From Alphaproteobacteria bacterium (GTDB taxonomy: Bacteria > Pseudomonadota > Alphaproteobacteria > Rhodospirillales > Magnetospirillaceae), in the NCBI GenBank assembly GCA_015232485.1, contig JADFZP010000170.1, positions 1 through 7,079 on the forward strand: 7,079 nucleotides of DNA, read 5' to 3'. The notes below the pieces were generated by a model. The model was given only the letters and a program-made list of their open reading frames with translations, ran no database searches and had not been told where the DNA came from. Shown one piece after another: positions 5,858 to 7,079 of the stretch (within the stretch, counting starts at the first letter, position 1; each line of letters opens with the position of its first letter). Made by a program: the position numbers and the translations under genes.

Positions 5858-6697
5858 TCAGAAAAAGACGTGCAGCCCCAACCCGAGGTACTCAAGGTCC
5901 CTGGTATAGAACTGCCCGTTGGGGTTCCGCCCGGAAAAATACTCAAAGAGGATTTGCACGGAGTAGTCGTTATTTTCGACCCCCAGCAGTTCCACGCCGG
6001 CCCGCAGCGATAGATCCGCCTGCCAGTCGTTCTCGTCCAGGAATTGCAGATCGACCCCGGCCACCGGACGCAACAGGCCGTTGGCCAGGGTGCCCGGCCA
6101 ACGGAACTCGGCTCCGACTTGCGCCAGCCAGGGATCAAGCTCCTCGGGTTCGCGATGGATCAGCCATCCGCCGCCGCCGTAAAGGCGCACGCCCTCGGAC
6201 CAATCGCGCGACAGTTTGAGGTCGATCGCCTCGTAGGACAGGTTGACCCGGTCCACGCGGTGGCGCAGCAGGAATTCGTCGCCGAGATGCGAACTTTGAT
6301 GGAACAGCCGCAGCAGCGCCGAAACGTCGCCCCGCCGATAGCTGAAGGGAATGCCGACCCAGTAATCCGCGTTGACCAGATCCTTGGACGGGGCGGCCAA
6401 GTCGAACATCGCGAACACCGCCGCCTGCACCCCGACCGACCATTCGCCCTGGCCGCCGAACGGAGCCCCGTACAGATTGACCAACTGGCCAAAGCTGGCG
6501 GCGCCGACGTGTTCCGGCCCGTCACGGCCCTGGAACCGCTGATACGAGGCCGAGAAATGCGGCCAGCGCGGATCGGCGATCAGCGGCTGGAACAGCCGAT
6601 GCCCACTGAACAGCCCGGCGGCGGGCGGCTCCTCGGCGGCGAGACTGGCGTTGGGCCACAGGGCCAGGACGGCCAGGCCGGCTAGGATCGGCAGCAT
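5858..6697 (-). CDS. DUF1207-like outer-membrane beta-barrel protein
   Basis: This 279-residue precursor has a signal peptide (MLPILAGLAVLALWPNASLA, likely cleavage before AEEPP). The motif FQPLIADPRWPHFSASYQRF, just after it, is the hallmark by which I assign DUF1207; this is from memory. The remainder alternates polar and hydrophobic residues in short strands rich in Gly, Tyr, Trp and Phe, for example VRLYGGGGWLIH and LEYLGLGLHVFF. It ends in Phe, as outer-membrane barrel proteins recognised by BamA do. Its job is unknown; transport or a structural role in the outer membrane is possible. The ATG at 6697 is chosen because it starts the signal peptide directly. A TTG three codons upstream at 6706 is possible, and neither has a strong ribosome site. 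Confidence 0.8.
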   Translation of the reverse strand: MLPILAGLAVLALWPNASLAAEEPPAAGLFSGHRLFQPLIADPRWPHFSASYQRFQGRDGPEHVGAASFGQLVNLYGAPFGGQGEWSVGVQAAVFAMFDLAAPSKDLVNADYWVGIPFSYRRGDVSALLRLFHQSSHLGDEFLLRHRVDRVNLSYEAIDLKLSRDWSEGVRLYGGGGWLIHREPEELDPWLAQVGAEFRWPGTLANGLLRPVAGVDLQFLDENDWQADLSLRAGVELLGVENNDYSVQILFEYFSGRNPNGQFYTRDLEYLGLGLHVFF

Positions 6698-6805
6698 CCC
6701 GACCAAATAGCCCGACGCCGCCGCCGCGAAAGGGGATTAGGCCGCCGAGCATAGCCGGGTGGCGCCAACCTCGACTAAAGGTTCAACACACGCGCCGAAG
6801 GTGCT

Positions 6806-6842
6806 AAACAAAAATACAGGGGCGCGTCGAGACGCGCCCCTG
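6806..6842 (-). terminator. Strong intrinsic terminator, minus-strand orientation
   Basis: An 11-bp perfect stem (6817-6827 with 6832-6842) closes a 4-base loop. On the minus strand it is followed at once by TATTTTTGTTT (6816-6806). On the plus strand no T-tract follows, so the orientation is clear. It therefore ends a transcript coming from the right, where no convincing minus-strand protein gene is seen. Confidence 0.85.
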
Positions 6843-6899
6843 GGGGTACCATGATCCGCCGCGTTTCACGCCCCACGGGCACGACGGATGGGATGCAAT
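6810..6899 (-). ncRNA. Candidate small RNA of about 90 nt
   Basis: A promoter-like TTGACA (6934-6929), 17 bases, TAGATA (6911-6906) would start transcription near A6899, and the strong terminator ends it near 6810. The interval has no credible reading frame. By hand it folds into a stem pairing 6854-6861 with 6882-6889 (8 bp, one G-U), which encloses two small hairpins (6862-6870 and 6870-6880). A GGTACC-containing linker and the terminator stem follow. I do not recognise it as tRNA, tmRNA, 6S or another known RNA. It lies divergent from the NYN gene. Function unknown; a trans-acting regulator would be the default guess. Confidence 0.55.
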
Positions 6900-6905
6900 G
6901 AGAAA

Positions 6906-6934
6906 TATCTAGCCCTCGATGCCTCGCCTGTCAA
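6906..6934 (-). promoter_or_regulatory. Predicted promoter of the candidate small RNA
   Basis: The minus strand has a perfect -35 consensus TTGACA (6934-6929), the ideal 17-base spacer and a moderate -10 TAGATA (6911-6906). It is the best -35 seen in the window. It lies just upstream of the divergent NYN gene and may share control with it. Confidence 0.5.
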
Positions 6935-6945
6935 CGTCGCAACGG

Positions 6946-6951
6946 AGGAGG
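6946..6951 (+). promoter_or_regulatory. Perfect Shine-Dalgarno sequence of the NYN gene
   Basis: AGGAGG lies 7 bases before the ATG at 6959. It is the strongest ribosome site in the window and decides both the strand and the start of the gene at the right edge. Confidence 0.8.
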
Positions 6952-6958
6952 GGAACAA

Positions 6959-7079
6959 ATGCGGATGGCTGTATTCGTTGATTACTGGAACCTTCAATTG
7001 ACAATCAATAAATGCGAAAGCAAACAATCGACTCATTTGATGCGGCCGTCTGTGCAAGCTCTGACGCTGATATGGTGCC
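6959..7079 (+). CDS. NYN (PIN-like) domain protein, 3' end missing
   Basis: Only the first 40 codons are in the window. The protein begins MRMAVFVDYWNLQLTIN, matching the first strand and helix of NYN domains: a hydrophobic strand, then Asp8 (the first metal-binding acidic residue of the PIN-like RNase active site) and Asn11, as in the usual F-[VI]-D-x-x-N-[LF] motif. Family members are metal-dependent RNases in RNA processing, toxin or defence settings; which applies here cannot be seen. The perfect AGGAGG at 6946-6951 supports the start. The ATG at 6965 would give spacing that is too long. The coding stretch is about 46% GC, far below the rest of the window, which hints at a transferred region starting near here. 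The following ~22 residues (from CESKQ) do not clearly match the family, so the call rests on the first strand and helix. Confidence 0.6.
   Translation, partial: MRMAVFVDYWNLQLTINKCESKQSTHLMRPSVQALTLIWC

Noticed and set aside
6841..6958. Possible tmRNA or tRNA in the right-hand intergenic region
   Set aside because: No CCA-ending acceptor stem, T-loop sequence or tag frame is visible on either strand, so the interval is reported only as an unclassified small RNA candidate.
6866..7057. A 63-codon minus-strand frame ending just before the strong minus-strand terminator
   Set aside because: It has no ribosome site and no recognisable sequence, and it is antisense to the NYN start, which has a perfect AGGAGG and a family motif. 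It would become relevant if a minus-strand transcript were found to start right of 6934.
1..7079. CRISPR array, insertion sequence or attachment site
   Set aside because: I saw no regularly spaced long repeats, no terminal inverted repeats with a transposase, and no tRNA-linked direct repeats.

Overview
This window looks like chromosome from a high-GC alphaproteobacterium, plausibly a Rhodospirillales / Magnetospirillum-type organism. That placement is an inference from the base composition, the style of the enolase-superfamily epimerase, the small periplasmic protein and the DUF1207-like outer-membrane protein. No marker gene here fixes the species. Most of the window is strongly GC-rich. 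Two stretches are clearly AT-richer: about 750-870, upstream of the cyclic-nucleotide-binding gene, and the last ~120 bases.

Layout, left to right. (1) The 3' part of an enolase-superfamily epimerase/racemase gene (+), cut by the left edge. (2) A 130-base AT-rich regulatory region full of short repeats, then a stand-alone cyclic-nucleotide-binding domain protein (+). (3) A convergent calcineurin-like metallophosphoesterase (-). These two genes share a hairpin whose loop holds the phosphoesterase stop codon. (4) Divergent from the phosphoesterase, a large 566-residue soluble protein of unknown function (+). (5) Convergent with it, 7 bases away, a two-gene operon (-) of ~200-residue, mostly helical, uncharacterised proteins. 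(6) A small secreted protein (-) and a DUF1207-like outer-membrane beta-barrel protein (-), with hairpins around their junction. (7) A candidate small RNA gene (-) with its own promoter and a strong intrinsic terminator. (8) At the right edge, the first 40 codons of an NYN-type (PIN-like) nuclease gene (+), preceded by a perfect Shine-Dalgarno sequence.

How the genes may work together. The cyclic-nucleotide sensor faces a phosphoesterase whose motif set is that of the class III cyclic-nucleotide phosphodiesterases (CpdA type), so they could be a sensor and a degrading enzyme for one second messenger; this is untested. The 566-residue protein and the two helical proteins meet tail to tail, and their roles are unknown. 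The secreted protein and the barrel protein are envelope components. The strongest candidates for something undescribed are the ~90-nt RNA at 6810-6899, the repeat-rich control region at 766-870, and the uncharacterised proteins at 2353-5259.
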